This document shows positions 18,304 through 27,614 of a DNA stretch of 64,000 nucleotides, one piece after another. Position 1 is the stretch's first letter. Every line of letters starts with the position of its first letter. The stretch comes from JABDMH01 sp965223165 (GTDB lineage Bacteria > Bacteroidota > Bacteroidia > Chitinophagales > Saprospiraceae). The DNA is taken from positions 62,001 through 126,000 of the forward strand of contig CBDCVQ010000001.1 in assembly GCA_965223165.1 (NCBI GenBank). The letters run 5' to 3'. The position numbers were made by a program, and so were the translations under genes. The notes beneath the pieces were generated by a model. That model worked only from the letters and a program-made list of their open reading frames with translations, did no database searches and was not told where the DNA came from.

Positions 18304-19839
18304 TTAGGCGGGCGGTGTTCCCTCAAACACGAGTGAGAGATGAATATTGTCAGGAATTCGGCGATAGGTCAACCGACTTACGACCAGATAGACGATGAAG
18401 GAAAACAGAAAAGCGGGAATGACCTCATGTACCTCTTCGAGACCAGGCACACGAAACCGGATGCCAAAGCGCCACACGACATTGCCCACGATGCCAGCGA
18501 TCATCGAGACCAGCGCCCCATAGTCCGTACCCCACTTCAAGTACAGGCCACCGAAGATTGCCGGAAAGAAACTGGCGGCAAAGACAGCCCCGGAGAAGGC
18601 CGTGAGCTCGACAATCCCCGCGGGTGGATAGAGCGTACATAAAAACACCAGGACGGAGTAGATGAGCATGGTCCACTTGGTATATCGGATCAGTTTTTGC
18701 TCGCGCATGGGCCTGAAGACATGCCAGATGTCCTTGACAAAGGCCGTACCCACTATAAGTGTGACCGAGGCCAGTGAAGACATCCCTGCCGCAAAGAGCC
18801 CTGCCACGCAGATACTGCTAACCAGCGGGTTGTCAAACTTTGATAGCATAAAACCAATGACCTCATCGGTGTTTCGAATCAAGTAGGCCGCCTCTTCCGC
18901 AGATGCCATGCCGTGCACCAGCGCTCCCAATCCCATCACGCAGACGAGCGAAATACCTAGAAAGACCGGCGTCCAGATCATCGCAAACTTCATACCCTTG
19001 GCACTATCGATGGAGTAAAATCGAATCAAGCACCGGGGCTCACTGATCTGCTTCATGCCCACAGCCAGTCCAATCCCAAGGATATAAAAGAAAGACGTCA
19101 GCGCCCCAAAAGTGACCAGGCCCGAGCCGATGGGCTGCCCGTCGACACCTACATGATCGGTCGAACCAATTTCGTGCAGCAAATCACCCACACCACCCAC
19201 GTAGACGATCGGGATGGCCAACATGATCAGTGCCACCGCAAACATCATGATGCCCTGAATGGCATCCGTCCACAAGACACTGTACATCCCACCCCAAATA
19301 GTGTATGCCGTAGTGATAAAAATGATGATCGCTGCACCCCAGGCGTAGCGCACCTCCAGGACGGAAGTGAAGACATGTGCACACCCTTTGGCGATCCCGG
19401 TCATATACCAGAGCGTAGCAAAGAGAATCGTCACCGCAGCAATGATCCGAATGGACTTTGCCAAGCTACTCTTGTACCTAAAGTGAAAATAATCCGGAAT
19501 CGTGTACGACTTCAGTCGGGCTGTCTGGTTACGCATCTTGGGCCCGAGCACCAGCCAGGAAATGATACAGAACACCGTCCAAAAAAGCCCCACCCAAGCC
19601 CAGGACATGCCTACCTTAAACGACATGCCCGCTTGGCCGATGTAGGTGTTCGTACTAGCAAACGTACTAAAGAACGCCAGCGACACCACCCAGCCGGGAA
19701 TCTCCCTCTTTGCCACATAGTACTCCTGCACGCCACTGCTCGCTCGCCGATTGAAATACCATCCGACATACAGGCAAAAACCCACGTACACCAGCAGAAA
19801 CGAAAGGACAGGCCAATGTTGGAGGAGGTAGGCCTGCAT
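18304..19839 (-). CDS. Sodium:solute symporter (SSS/SLC5 family)
   Basis: An inner-membrane Na+-coupled transporter, 511 residues, about 13 TM helices. It shows SSS landmarks: an N-terminal VYVGFCLYVGWYF helix, REIPGWVVSLAFFSTFASTNTYIG (Na+-site region), the FRYKSSLAKSIRI loop, WGGMYSVLWTDAIQG, and GISSLASVTLIVG-like AGMSSLASVT near residue 345. The substrate is not clear; SLC5 members in this clade carry sugars, sialic acid-like acids or monocarboxylates. Its start codon directly follows the stop codon of a 35-aa upstream membrane peptide with zero spacing, implying translational coupling. Located at the head of a sulfatase/DUF1080 block, so a sugar or uronate substrate is plausible. Confidence 0.9.
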   Translation of the reverse strand: MQAYLLQHWPVLSFLLVYVGFCLYVGWYFNRRASSGVQEYYVAKREIPGWVVSLAFFSTFASTNTYIGQAGMSFKVGMSWAWVGLFWTVFCIISWLVLGPKMRNQTARLKSYTIPDYFHFRYKSSLAKSIRIIAAVTILFATLWYMTGIAKGCAHVFTSVLEVRYAWGAAIIIFITTAYTIWGGMYSVLWTDAIQGIMMFAVALIMLAIPIVYVGGVGDLLHEIGSTDHVGVDGQPIGSGLVTFGALTSFFYILGIGLAVGMKQISEPRCLIRFYSIDSAKGMKFAMIWTPVFLGISLVCVMGLGALVHGMASAEEAAYLIRNTDEVIGFMLSKFDNPLVSSICVAGLFAAGMSSLASVTLIVGTAFVKDIWHVFRPMREQKLIRYTKWTMLIYSVLVFLCTLYPPAGIVELTAFSGAVFAASFFPAIFGGLYLKWGTDYGALVSMIAGIVGNVVWRFGIRFRVPGLEEVHEVIPAFLFSFIVYLVVSRLTYRRIPDNIHLSLVFEGTPPA

Positions 19840-19947
19840 CTAGTCCTTCTCTTTTCGAATGGTAATGTCCATGCGAGAAACGACCAGGGCATTAATCAGC
19901 ACCAGAAGCAAGATGGCCCAGTAAGGCAGGCTCGTGAGAAAATCCAT
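19840..19947 (-). CDS. 35-residue single-TM peptide upstream of the symporter
   Basis: Too short for ordinary gene finders. It encodes MDFLTSLPYWAILLLVLINA followed by LVVSRMDITIRKEKD: a short periplasmic start, one TM helix, and a basic cytoplasmic tail. The TAG stop is immediately followed by the symporter ATG, so both are likely translated from one message with coupling. Small accessory membrane proteins of about 30-60 residues are known immediately upstream of some sodium:solute symporters; this fits that pattern, though homology cannot be checked here. Confidence 0.7.
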   Translation of the reverse strand: MDFLTSLPYWAILLLVLINALVVSRMDITIRKEKD

Positions 19948-20043
19948 GACGAAGTGTCAAAACAGCAAGATATGAAATCCTGTCGCCCAAGATGGCACAA
20001 GATCTGCGCCCCCACCAGTTCGGGCCGTCCAGCGGTTCAGCGT

Positions 20044-20086
20044 ATCACCGCCAAGGGCGCAAAGTATTCGCAAAGACCGCATGGAT
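20044..20086. repeat. Degenerate copy of the CACCGCAGAGG-type dispersed repeat
   Basis: ATCACCGCCAAGGGCGCAAAG followed by TATTCGCAAAGACCGCATGG matches, with substitutions, the two copies at 41849 and 41949 (CACCGCAGAGGTCGCCAAGG then TTCGCAAAGACCGCAAAGG). Intergenic, between the symporter block and the first DUF1080 gene. Confidence 0.6.
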
Positions 20087-20230
20087 TGCGAGTGGACAGT
20101 GATAGGGATATCAACCGCTACCATTTCGTGGCAAAGCTAGCTGAGGCTTCTGGCGAATCCAACGTATCTGAATCCACTACACCTCAAAATCCTGCGTAAC
20201 TTATAGGCATTTGACCAGATCGACCATTCG

Positions 20231-21400
20231 ATGAATAAGAACATGCATGTTTTCTGCGCCGCAGCAATGCTCTTCCTAACCACCCTGGCCCACGGGCAAC
20301 TCATGACCCGGAGTGACTGGCAGATCACTGAAGAGCCTACCGTCGCATTTGAGCAAGACCAGATCACCGTCACAAAAGCGGACGCGGATGGGGATCAATG
20401 GCTATTATCCAAACGAGCCTATCAAAACTTTGAGTTGACCGGACAATGCTATTTGGGTCCGGACGTGGAAACCGCAATCCTGCTGCGCTATACGTCCGTC
20501 GATGACTTGCCTCCTTCCGCCCAGGCGTATGAGGTCTCTTTGGATCATGACGAGCACCAACAAAACCCGACGGGATCTATCCGCGGCATTGCCCGGGGGC
20601 TGTGGCAACCCAGCTATGATACCGCGGGATGGTTTGACTTTGTCATCCGTGCGTATGGAGATCACTTGAGCGTCTCGATCAACGGGACCAAGGTAGCCGA
20701 GGTGCACGCCCGGCGCAGCCGGTCCGGACACGTCGGCCTCAAGGCGCAGACGGGTACAGGTGCGCGCTTCAGGAATGTATCCCTGGTAGAACTCTCCACT
20801 CCACCGACGCATGGACCACTGATGGAGGACTACCTTCATGCGCGCATGGACCTTCCGCTGACCAGTCTTTTTGACGGCAAGAGCCTAGACGGTTGGCGCC
20901 CGGCAGGTAACGCCACCTGGCAAGTGTCGGACGGTATCATTCACGGATACTCCGGTGCGGAGGGAGGTTGGCTGGTCAGCGATGAAACATATCACAACTT
21001 TTATTTGAAGCTGAAATTTAAAATCATCAAAGAAGACAATAGCGGAATTTTTATCCGAAAGCCGGCCGAGGCCCCCATACCAACTTTACAAAATAGCATC
21101 GAATGCAACATCTATGACCACAATGGTTACGCCCACGCCTTCTCCACGGGATCCTTTGTGCTGCATGCGCGAGCCTGGAGCAACATGGTGGACTATGACG
21201 ATTGGAATTTCGCAGAGATTTATGCGATGGAGGATCAGGTGGCCATGTATATCAATGGAAAAAAGGCGGCAGAAGCCCACATCCCGACCCTCAATCACCG
21301 TGGTAATATTTGCCTACAGGCGGGCATTCAGGTTTTCTCGAAAGACAAAGGTCCCTCGGACATATATTTTAAGGACATTTTTGTTCGATCCTTAGATTGA
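20231..21400 (+). CDS. Two-domain DUF1080 protein (3-keto-disaccharide hydrolase-like)
   Basis: A 389-residue exported protein (signal peptide ending AHGQ) with two concanavalin-like beta-sandwiches. Residues 22-185 form a degenerate laminin-G/DUF1080-like domain (WLLSKRAYQNFELTGQC ... GHVGLKAQ); residues 205-388 are a canonical DUF1080 with SLFDGKSLDGWRPAG, a WLVSDETYHNFYLKLKFK strand, EDNSGIFIRKP, and the closing DIYFKDIFVRSLD. DUF1080 proteins are often found with glycan-degrading enzymes; some cleave 3-keto-glycosides. It is 25 bp upstream of a sulfatase and probably in the same transcript. Substrate unknown. Confidence 0.88.
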   Translation: MNKNMHVFCAAAMLFLTTLAHGQLMTRSDWQITEEPTVAFEQDQITVTKADADGDQWLLSKRAYQNFELTGQCYLGPDVETAILLRYTSVDDLPPSAQAYEVSLDHDEHQQNPTGSIRGIARGLWQPSYDTAGWFDFVIRAYGDHLSVSINGTKVAEVHARRSRSGHVGLKAQTGTGARFRNVSLVELSTPPTHGPLMEDYLHARMDLPLTSLFDGKSLDGWRPAGNATWQVSDGIIHGYSGAEGGWLVSDETYHNFYLKLKFKIIKEDNSGIFIRKPAEAPIPTLQNSIECNIYDHNGYAHAFSTGSFVLHARAWSNMVDYDDWNFAEIYAMEDQVAMYINGKKAAEAHIPTLNHRGNICLQAGIQVFSKDKGPSDIYFKDIFVRSLD

Positions 21401-21425
21401 TTTAATTCCCATACAAAAATTGCAC

Positions 21426-22973
21426 ATGCGCACAATAAATTATCTCAGTTTGGCCGCGGTCTTAGTCATCACCTCCGTCGCCTTACTCTTTAACACCCGG
21501 ACAAAAAGCGACCTGGATGTCGAATGGCAGCCCAACTCCGATCCTCGAAACGTGATTTTTATTCTCAGCGATGATCATCGCTTTGATTTCATGGGTTTCA
21601 CGGGTAAAGTGCCCTGGCTGGAAACTCCCCATATGGATCGCATGGCCGCGGAAGGCGCCTATTTCCCCAATACATTTGTGACGACCGCCCTCTGCTCACC
21701 CAGCCGGGCCTCTATTTTGACAGGGCAATTTACGCACACGCACACGGTCGTAGACAATCAGGCACCGGCGCCCGATGACCTCGTCTATTTTCCCCAATAT
21801 CTGCAGGAGGCCGGCTATGAAACGGCATTTTTTGGCAAATGGCATATGGGACATGGCAGCGACGATCCCCGTCCGGGATTTGATCATTGGGAAAGTTTTC
21901 GGGGCCAAGGCACCTACTACAAGCCCACGCTGAATATTAATGGAACGCGGGTAGAGTACCCCGGCAGCACCTATATTTCCGACCTGCTCACAGAGCATGC
22001 CATCGTATGGATGAACAATCGCAGAAGTGACAAGCCATTTTTTCTGTATCTGTCACACAAGGCGGTACACGCTTCCTTCCAGCCTGCCCAAAGACATCAG
22101 GGATCATACGAAAAACAGGACATCTTTTACCCACCGTCCTTTGAAACGTCCAGCCCGCAAGTCAGCGGCAAAAATCCCGGTGGCAACCCCTTTGGCTCAG
22201 ACACCTACTACGGCGAGGGCCGGCCTCCAGACTGGCAGAAAATGCAGCGGGAAGGCTGGCATGGAGTGGATCACATGTATCACGGCCGTATGGACTTTGA
22301 GACCTTTTTCAAAAATTATTGCGAAACCGTTCGCGGCATCGATGAAAGTATTGGCGCCGTACTCAGCCACTTGGATGAAGCGGGATCGGCTGCGTCGACC
22401 CTGGTGATGTACATGGGCGACAATGGATTTTCCTTTGGCGAGCACGGCCTGATCGACAAGAGGCACTTTTATGAGGAATCCGTAAAAGTCCCATTTCTCG
22501 CGCGCTGTCCTGACATCCTGCAGCCCGGTCAGGTCAATCACAAAATGATTCAGAATATTGATATCGGTCCTACCGTACTGGATGCCATGGGCCTCAAGAC
22601 ACCCAAGCATATGCAAGGAAGGTCATTCCTCCCGCTGCTGAAAGGAGAGGAAATTGCCTGGAGAGACAAAATATTCTACGAATATTATTGGGAATATGAC
22701 TTTCCCCATACGCCGACGATGCACGGGGTGCGTACCGACAGATATAAGTACATCCGCTACCACGGCATCTGGGACACCAATGAATTTTACGATCTGCAGG
22801 AGGACCCCCATGAGATGAACAACCTCATCGCTAGTGAGGAGCACCAAGACATCATTCGGGAGCTAGTGGAAGAGATCTACGACTGGCTGGATGCCACCGG
22901 TGGGATGCAAATTCCCCTTAAGCGCACCGTCAAGCACCGGTATGGTGACCACCGCAATGTGGGCGTGTATTAA
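21426..22973 (+). CDS. Family S1 sulfatase
   Basis: Type I sulfatase hydrolysing sulfate esters, exported by an N-terminal hydrophobic segment (about residues 5-25). The ATG at 21426 is preferred to the TTG at 21420. Metal and catalytic motifs: FILSDDHRFD at the start of the alkaline-phosphatase fold, formylglycine motif CSPSR with Cys90, GKWHMGHG, and GDNGFSFGEHGLIDKR. About 515 residues, normal size. The Cys needs conversion to formylglycine by a maturase that is not in this window. Follows the DUF1080 gene by about 25 bp, so likely the same operon. The polymer substrate cannot be read from sequence. Confidence 0.93.
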   Translation: MRTINYLSLAAVLVITSVALLFNTRTKSDLDVEWQPNSDPRNVIFILSDDHRFDFMGFTGKVPWLETPHMDRMAAEGAYFPNTFVTTALCSPSRASILTGQFTHTHTVVDNQAPAPDDLVYFPQYLQEAGYETAFFGKWHMGHGSDDPRPGFDHWESFRGQGTYYKPTLNINGTRVEYPGSTYISDLLTEHAIVWMNNRRSDKPFFLYLSHKAVHASFQPAQRHQGSYEKQDIFYPPSFETSSPQVSGKNPGGNPFGSDTYYGEGRPPDWQKMQREGWHGVDHMYHGRMDFETFFKNYCETVRGIDESIGAVLSHLDEAGSAASTLVMYMGDNGFSFGEHGLIDKRHFYEESVKVPFLARCPDILQPGQVNHKMIQNIDIGPTVLDAMGLKTPKHMQGRSFLPLLKGEEIAWRDKIFYEYYWEYDFPHTPTMHGVRTDRYKYIRYHGIWDTNEFYDLQEDPHEMNNLIASEEHQDIIRELVEEIYDWLDATGGMQIPLKRTVKHRYGDHRNVGVY

Positions 22974-23000
22974 CCCAAATCCTAAAATGGACTAAAGTGA

Positions 23001-23783
23001 TTATCGGTCGTTCTCCTTGAGCTTGGCATAGCGGAGATAAACCCCCCAGGCCTGGCCGGAGGCAATGCAAAACCCTCGCCAGCCATCCAGAAAACCCAGT
23101 CGGAAAAAGTATGCCAGAAAAAACTTGTAGAGGGGTTTGAGCAAGAGGTGACCCACGTGCGGCTTCACCCCTTTCTGACGCAGGTTATCGGCTTGGATGG
23201 AGCTAAATTTATTCAACTGCCCCACGTAAGCTTGCACGGTGTCGACTGTATAATGCAGCAAATCTCCATCGATATCAATGGCACGGGCTCCGGTCTCAAG
23301 TTCGATCCGATCATGTGGATTAACCCCACCCCACTTGCCTTTATCCTTTTTCCAAAGGCGAACCTTCTTGTCCGGGTACCACAAGCCGTGCCTGATCCAA
23401 CGACCACAAAAATTATTGCGCCGACGACAGCGATAGGCATCGGCCGTCCAGCTCTTTTTGACCTCCTGGATGGCCTTGATCAGCTCCGGTGAAAGCACCT
23501 CGTCGGCGTCCAACGAGAGCACATGATCAAACGTGGCCTGCCCCAGGGCGAAATTCTTCTGCTCGACGTGCCCGAGAAATTTCTGCCGGATAAAAGTGGC
23601 ACCAAAGGAGCGGCAAATAGACTCCGTCTCGTCGGTCGAATGTGAATCCACCACCACGATCTCATCTGCAACCGCTGTCAACGACGCCAGGCACCGGCGG
23701 ATGTGCTTCTCCTCGTTGAAGGTGATGATGGTGGCAGACAATCGGACACCATCGGCGGCGGAAGTATTTGCAGGAGCTGCCAA
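23001..23783 (-). CDS. Family 2 glycosyltransferase (LPS-core-like)
   Basis: A cytoplasmic/membrane-associated GT2 enzyme of about 260 residues. The N-terminal Rossmann-like core has LSATIITFNEEKHIRRCL, EIVVVDSHSTDET, and LDADEVLSPELI as the DXD-type metal site; KNFALGQA and a C-terminal hydrophobic segment (LYKFFLAYFFRLGFLDGWRG) match the WaaE/KdtX-like lipooligosaccharide glucosyltransferase group. The start is uncertain: no ATG exists, and TTG codons at 23783 and 23741 are candidates. It begins 6 bp after the upstream sulfatase stop, so it is operonic with it, although a functional link is not obvious. Confidence 0.85.
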   Translation of the reverse strand: MAAPANTSAADGVRLSATIITFNEEKHIRRCLASLTAVADEIVVVDSHSTDETESICRSFGATFIRQKFLGHVEQKNFALGQATFDHVLSLDADEVLSPELIKAIQEVKKSWTADAYRCRRRNNFCGRWIRHGLWYPDKKVRLWKKDKGKWGGVNPHDRIELETGARAIDIDGDLLHYTVDTVQAYVGQLNKFSSIQADNLRQKGVKPHVGHLLLKPLYKFFLAYFFRLGFLDGWRGFCIASGQAWGVYLRYAKLKENDR

Positions 23784-23789
23784 AACAGG

Positions 23790-25211
23790 CTAATATGTGT
23801 AGGCCTTGGTACCCTGCCGCAGGGCGGTATCGATCACCTCCAACACCGAGGGTGGCGGCTCGAAGGCGTCCAAGTGCTGTTGAGCCACGGTATGGAGCTG
23901 CTCGACCACCTCCGGATGATCCTCGGCCACATTGTTAAGCTCCGAAGGGTCATGACCCATGTGAAACAGGAGCGGCGGATCGTGACTGTCGGCCTGCTGA
24001 CCCACATAGGGAGTCAGTGTCTTGTAATGCAACTTCCACGGGCCCTTGCGTACGGCAAATAGTTGAGCACCTAAATAATAGTAGATTTCGTCACGGATGG
24101 CAGCGTCCTGTTCAAAGATGGGGACCATGCTAGTTCCATCCATCGTACGATCGGTCGGTAGCTGGCCGCCAGCTAGCTCCACGGCGGTGGCAAAGAGATC
24201 CATCGTCGTCGCCATCTGCTGCGTGGATCGACCCGCCTCGATCGTACCGGGCCACCAAGCTAATGCGGGTTCTCGCATGCCCCCTTCCCAGGTACATCCC
24301 TTGCCTTCGCGCAGCAGGCCGGCTGATCCGCCCCTTTCGCCCATCACAAGCCAGGGTCCATTGTCACTGGTGAAAAACACCAAGGTATTTTTGTCGATCG
24401 CAAGGTCTCTTAAGGTCTGCAAGATCTGACCCACGCTCCAGTCCAGCTCTTCGACCACATCTCCGTAAAGCCCTCTGGCACTCTTGCCCAAGAAATCATC
24501 CGAAGCGTAAAGGGGAATGTGCGGAAAACTGTGCGGGATGTAGGCGAAAAAGGGAGCGTCCTGATTTGCGGAAATAAATTCGATGGCTTTTTCTGTGTAT
24601 TGCTTGGTCAGCTGGGTCTGATCGACGCCCCAGTGCAGCACGCTATCGTCCTGGATCAATGGCAACGGCGGGTAGTTGCGGGCGGCCGACCAGCCAGACC
24701 CCGGGGTCGTGCGCATGTCATTGGAGTAGGGCAGTCCAAAATATGTATCAAAGCCATGCTGCGTCGGCAGATAGGGAGGCAAGTGGCCCAGATGCCATTT
24801 GCCAAAGATGCCGGTAGCATACCCCTGCTCCTTAAGTGCCTCGGCGAGGGTCACTTCCTCAGGCGGAAGTCCTTCTAACGAAAACGGAAATAGCACACGG
24901 ATGCGATCACTGACCATGCCCGAACGAATGGGCAGGCGTCCGGTGAGCAGCGCCGCACGGCTGGGCGTACAAACAGACGCCCCCACGTAAAACTGATTAA
25001 ACTTAAGCCCTTCTGCCGCCATTTGGTCCAGGTATGGCGTAGCGATTGTCGGATGACCGTAGACACCCAGATCGCCGTAGCCGAGGTCATCGGCATATAT
25101 GATAATGATATTGGGTCGATCCGCCGCCTCGCGGTTAGACAGTGGCTGTTGGCAAGCGAGCATCGACAAGGCCATCCAGCCTACGAGGAGATATTTAAAG
25201 AGCGTATACAT
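23790..25211 (-). CDS. Family S1 sulfatase lipoprotein (arylsulfatase A / GalNAc-6-sulfatase type)
   Basis: A 473-residue lipoprotein sulfatase. Lipobox SMLAC puts the lipidated residue at Cys20. Motifs: IIIIYADDLGYGDLGVYG at the start of the fold, formylglycine site CTPSR at Cys81 inside the signature that continues AALLTGR, GKWHLGH, FFTSDNGPW, and REGKGCTWEGGMREP. This pattern is close to arylsulfatase A-type enzymes. Expected in the periplasm or on the outer membrane. Upstream of and coupled to the GT2 gene; divergently transcribed from the next sulfatase with a 200-bp shared control region. Confidence 0.93.
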   Translation of the reverse strand: MYTLFKYLLVGWMALSMLACQQPLSNREAADRPNIIIIYADDLGYGDLGVYGHPTIATPYLDQMAAEGLKFNQFYVGASVCTPSRAALLTGRLPIRSGMVSDRIRVLFPFSLEGLPPEEVTLAEALKEQGYATGIFGKWHLGHLPPYLPTQHGFDTYFGLPYSNDMRTTPGSGWSAARNYPPLPLIQDDSVLHWGVDQTQLTKQYTEKAIEFISANQDAPFFAYIPHSFPHIPLYASDDFLGKSARGLYGDVVEELDWSVGQILQTLRDLAIDKNTLVFFTSDNGPWLVMGERGGSAGLLREGKGCTWEGGMREPALAWWPGTIEAGRSTQQMATTMDLFATAVELAGGQLPTDRTMDGTSMVPIFEQDAAIRDEIYYYLGAQLFAVRKGPWKLHYKTLTPYVGQQADSHDPPLLFHMGHDPSELNNVAEDHPEVVEQLHTVAQQHLDAFEPPPSVLEVIDTALRQGTKAYTY

Positions 25212-25413
25212 CGAGATCTAAAGTTTGACCACTCGCCAGCAAAATAGCGAATATTCGCGGTGCTGCGGATGACGCCACCTTTTCGAGCACGGACGGAGGG
25301 GATGAATCTGACCAAAAGGCAACCCCATCTCCCATTGACACCCATCGCGGGCGCGATGTGATCCGACATATTATCACTATTTTGACCTCATCCAGACGAT
25401 CTGCTAGCCACCT

Positions 25414-26838
25414 ATGAAATTTTACGCCGTACTCCTTGTCAGTCTCCTTTTATCTTGCGCACCGTCTGAGGCGCCCACAGAAGATAGGCCACCCAACGTG
25501 GTCATCATTTTTACCGACGATCAAGGATATGAGGATCTGGGATGTTTCGGCTCACCGGACATTCGAACACCCTACATCGATGGAATGGCCAACCGGGGTA
25601 TGCGTTTTACCAATTTCTACGTGTCACAACCGGTCTGCTCGGCGTCACGCGCCTCCCTGTTGACGGGCTGTTATTCCAATCGTATCGGCATCCATGGCGC
25701 CTATGGTCCCAGCGCCGGCAAGGGGCTGCATCCACAGGAGGTGACCATTGCAGAAGTGCTCAAGCCACTGGGCTATGCGACAGCGATCTACGGCAAATGG
25801 CACCTGGGCTCGGAGCCGGAGCTGCTGCCCACCCGGCAAGGCTTTGACGAGTACCTCGGCATACCTTACTCCAATGATATGTGGCCCCATCATCCATGGC
25901 AGGGTACGGTCTTTGACTTTCCCGCCCTGCCACTGGTAGAAAATGAAGCCGTGGTAGACACCCTGGACGATCAGTCCATGATCACGACGTGGTACACCGA
26001 AAGGGCCGTCTCCTTTATTGATAAAAACAAGGACAAGCCTTTCTTCCTCTATGTACCCCATAGCATGCCGCATGTGCCGTTATTTGTTTCCGACAGGCAT
26101 GCCGGTAAATCCGCGCGCGGCCTCTACGGCGACGTCATCGAAGAAATCGACTGGTCCGTCGGGGAGATTTTGGCGGCCTTAGATCGCCACGACCTCACCG
26201 AACAAACCCTGGTCATCTTCACCTCGGACAACGGCCCGTGGCTCTCGTACGGTACCCATAGCGGCGAAGCGCATCCCCTGCGAGAAGGCAAGGGCACGAC
26301 CTGGGAAGGCGGCGTGCGCGTACCCTGCGTCATCCAATGGCCCGGTGTCATCCCAGCGGGCAAGACGGAGGAGCGACCGGCGATGACTATCGATATCCTA
26401 CCCACCATCGCCCAGCTGGCAGGGGGCACGCTTCCGGCGCACCCCATCGATGGCCGGGATATTAGCCAATTGCTCTTGGGGAAGCCGGACTATGAGCAGC
26501 ATCAGGAGGCCTACTTCTTCTACTATCATCGCAATCAACTGCAGGCGGTGCTGAGCGGAGATGGTCGTTGGAAACTATACTTGCCTCACCAGTATCGATC
26601 CCTAAATGGTAGGATCGGCACAGATGATGGTATGCCGATTCCTTATGATCAAAATAAAATGGACATGGAGTTGTACGACCTCCAGGCCGACATAGGCGAG
26701 CAGCATAATGTACTCGACCAACACCCCAAAGTCGTCCAAGCGTTGATGGAACACGTGGAAAAAGCGCGCGAAGATATGGGAGATTCACTGACCGAGCGAC
26801 AAGGTACGGGGACAAGGCCGGTGGGAGCAGTGGATTAA
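25414..26838 (+). CDS. Family S1 sulfatase lipoprotein
   Basis: A 474-residue sulfatase with lipobox SLLLSC (Cys15), closely similar in organisation to the divergent neighbour: VVIIFTDDQGYEDLGCFG, formylglycine site CSASR at Cys75 (the Pro-to-Ala version of the Cys-x-Pro/Ala-x-Arg motif), GKWHLGSE, FTSDNGPWLSYG, and REGKGTTWEGGVRVP. The pair probably arose by ancient duplication. The C-terminal tail is short. Nothing between this gene and the DUF1080 gene at 26994 looks like a terminator, so the two may be co-transcribed. Confidence 0.93.
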   Translation: MKFYAVLLVSLLLSCAPSEAPTEDRPPNVVIIFTDDQGYEDLGCFGSPDIRTPYIDGMANRGMRFTNFYVSQPVCSASRASLLTGCYSNRIGIHGAYGPSAGKGLHPQEVTIAEVLKPLGYATAIYGKWHLGSEPELLPTRQGFDEYLGIPYSNDMWPHHPWQGTVFDFPALPLVENEAVVDTLDDQSMITTWYTERAVSFIDKNKDKPFFLYVPHSMPHVPLFVSDRHAGKSARGLYGDVIEEIDWSVGEILAALDRHDLTEQTLVIFTSDNGPWLSYGTHSGEAHPLREGKGTTWEGGVRVPCVIQWPGVIPAGKTEERPAMTIDILPTIAQLAGGTLPAHPIDGRDISQLLLGKPDYEQHQEAYFFYYHRNQLQAVLSGDGRWKLYLPHQYRSLNGRIGTDDGMPIPYDQNKMDMELYDLQADIGEQHNVLDQHPKVVQALMEHVEKAREDMGDSLTERQGTGTRPVGAVD

Positions 26839-26854
26839 AGGCAGAGAAAAAGAA

Positions 26855-26956
26855 AACTTTAGGTCACTTTAGGTCACTCTGGCTCACTCCCTAGTCAAAG
26901 AGCACAACTACAAATCCCACTCGAAACTCAAGATCACTCGAAACTCAAGATCACTC
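26855..26956. repeat. Short direct repeats between sulfatase and DUF1080 gene
   Basis: Two or three copies of TTTAGGTCAC / TCTGGCTCAC (10 bp) are followed by two perfect 17-bp copies of CACTCGAAACTCAAGAT at 26918 and 26935 and a partial third. Confidence 0.85.
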
Positions 26957-26993
26957 AAAAAACGCGCATGCTAACTTTAAAAACTTGAAAATC

Positions 26994-27614
26994 ATGAAAC
27001 CACTAGCCCTCCTACTGACCCTTAGCCTGCACCTGGGTTGCGAGACGGCAGAGGAATGGACGTCGCTATTCAATGGGCAAGACCTGGACGGTTGGCAGAT
27101 CAATGAAAACCCCGAATCCGTACGCGTGGAGGATGGCAGCATCGTCGTCAACGGGCCACGGGCGCATCTGTTTTACATGGGCGAGTTTCAGGAGCACAAT
27201 TTCAAGAACTTTGAGTTTAAGGCACAGGTTATGACCACACCCGGGTCAAATTCCGGGATCTATTTTCACACAGAATTTCTGCAGAGTGGGTGGCCAAAAA
27301 AGGGATACGAGGTGCAGGTCAATAATTCGCAGAAGGACTGGAGACGGACGGGCAGCCTCTACGGCATTCAGGACGTGAAGGAAGTCTATGTGCCCGACAA
27401 CGAATGGTACACGGAGTACATCAAAGTGGTGGACAAAAGGGTGCTCGTGAAGATCAACGATATCGTGGTGGTGGATTATACCGAGCCGGAGCAACCATTG
27501 CGCGATGAAGACAGCCAGCGCTACCTCTCAAGCGGCACCTTTGCCCTGCAGGCACACGATCCCGGCAGCAAGGTCTTCTACAAAGATATTATGGTGCGTC
27601 CCCTGCCGGAGTGA
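26994..27614 (+). CDS. DUF1080 lipoprotein (3-keto-disaccharide hydrolase-like)
   Basis: A roughly 206-residue single-domain DUF1080 protein. The ATG at 26994 (rather than TTG 26985) gives a clean lipoprotein signal with lipobox LHLGC (Cys16). Family landmarks: WTSLFNGQDLDGWQINE, NFKNFEFKAQVMTTPGSNSG, IYFHTEF, GYEVQVNNSQ, TGSLYG and the ending KVFYKDIMVRPLPE. Members adopt a beta-jelly-roll and are linked to glycoside processing; some act on 3-keto-glycosides made by Gfo/Idh/MocA-type oxidoreductases, and exactly such a gene converges here with its stop codon adjacent. Confidence 0.92.
   Translation: MKPLALLLTLSLHLGCETAEEWTSLFNGQDLDGWQINENPESVRVEDGSIVVNGPRAHLFYMGEFQEHNFKNFEFKAQVMTTPGSNSGIYFHTEFLQSGWPKKGYEVQVNNSQKDWRRTGSLYGIQDVKEVYVPDNEWYTEYIKVVDKRVLVKINDIVVVDYTEPEQPLRDEDSQRYLSSGTFALQAHDPGSKVFYKDIMVRPLPE

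Noticed and set aside
19153..20199. A 348-codon plus-strand open frame
   Set aside because: It is antisense to the symporter and its small partner over most of its length, and its composition (His/Arg/Pro-rich, no domain) is that of a shadow frame.
21420..21425. TTG as the start of the first sulfatase
   Set aside because: An ATG two codons later gives a better signal-peptide start.
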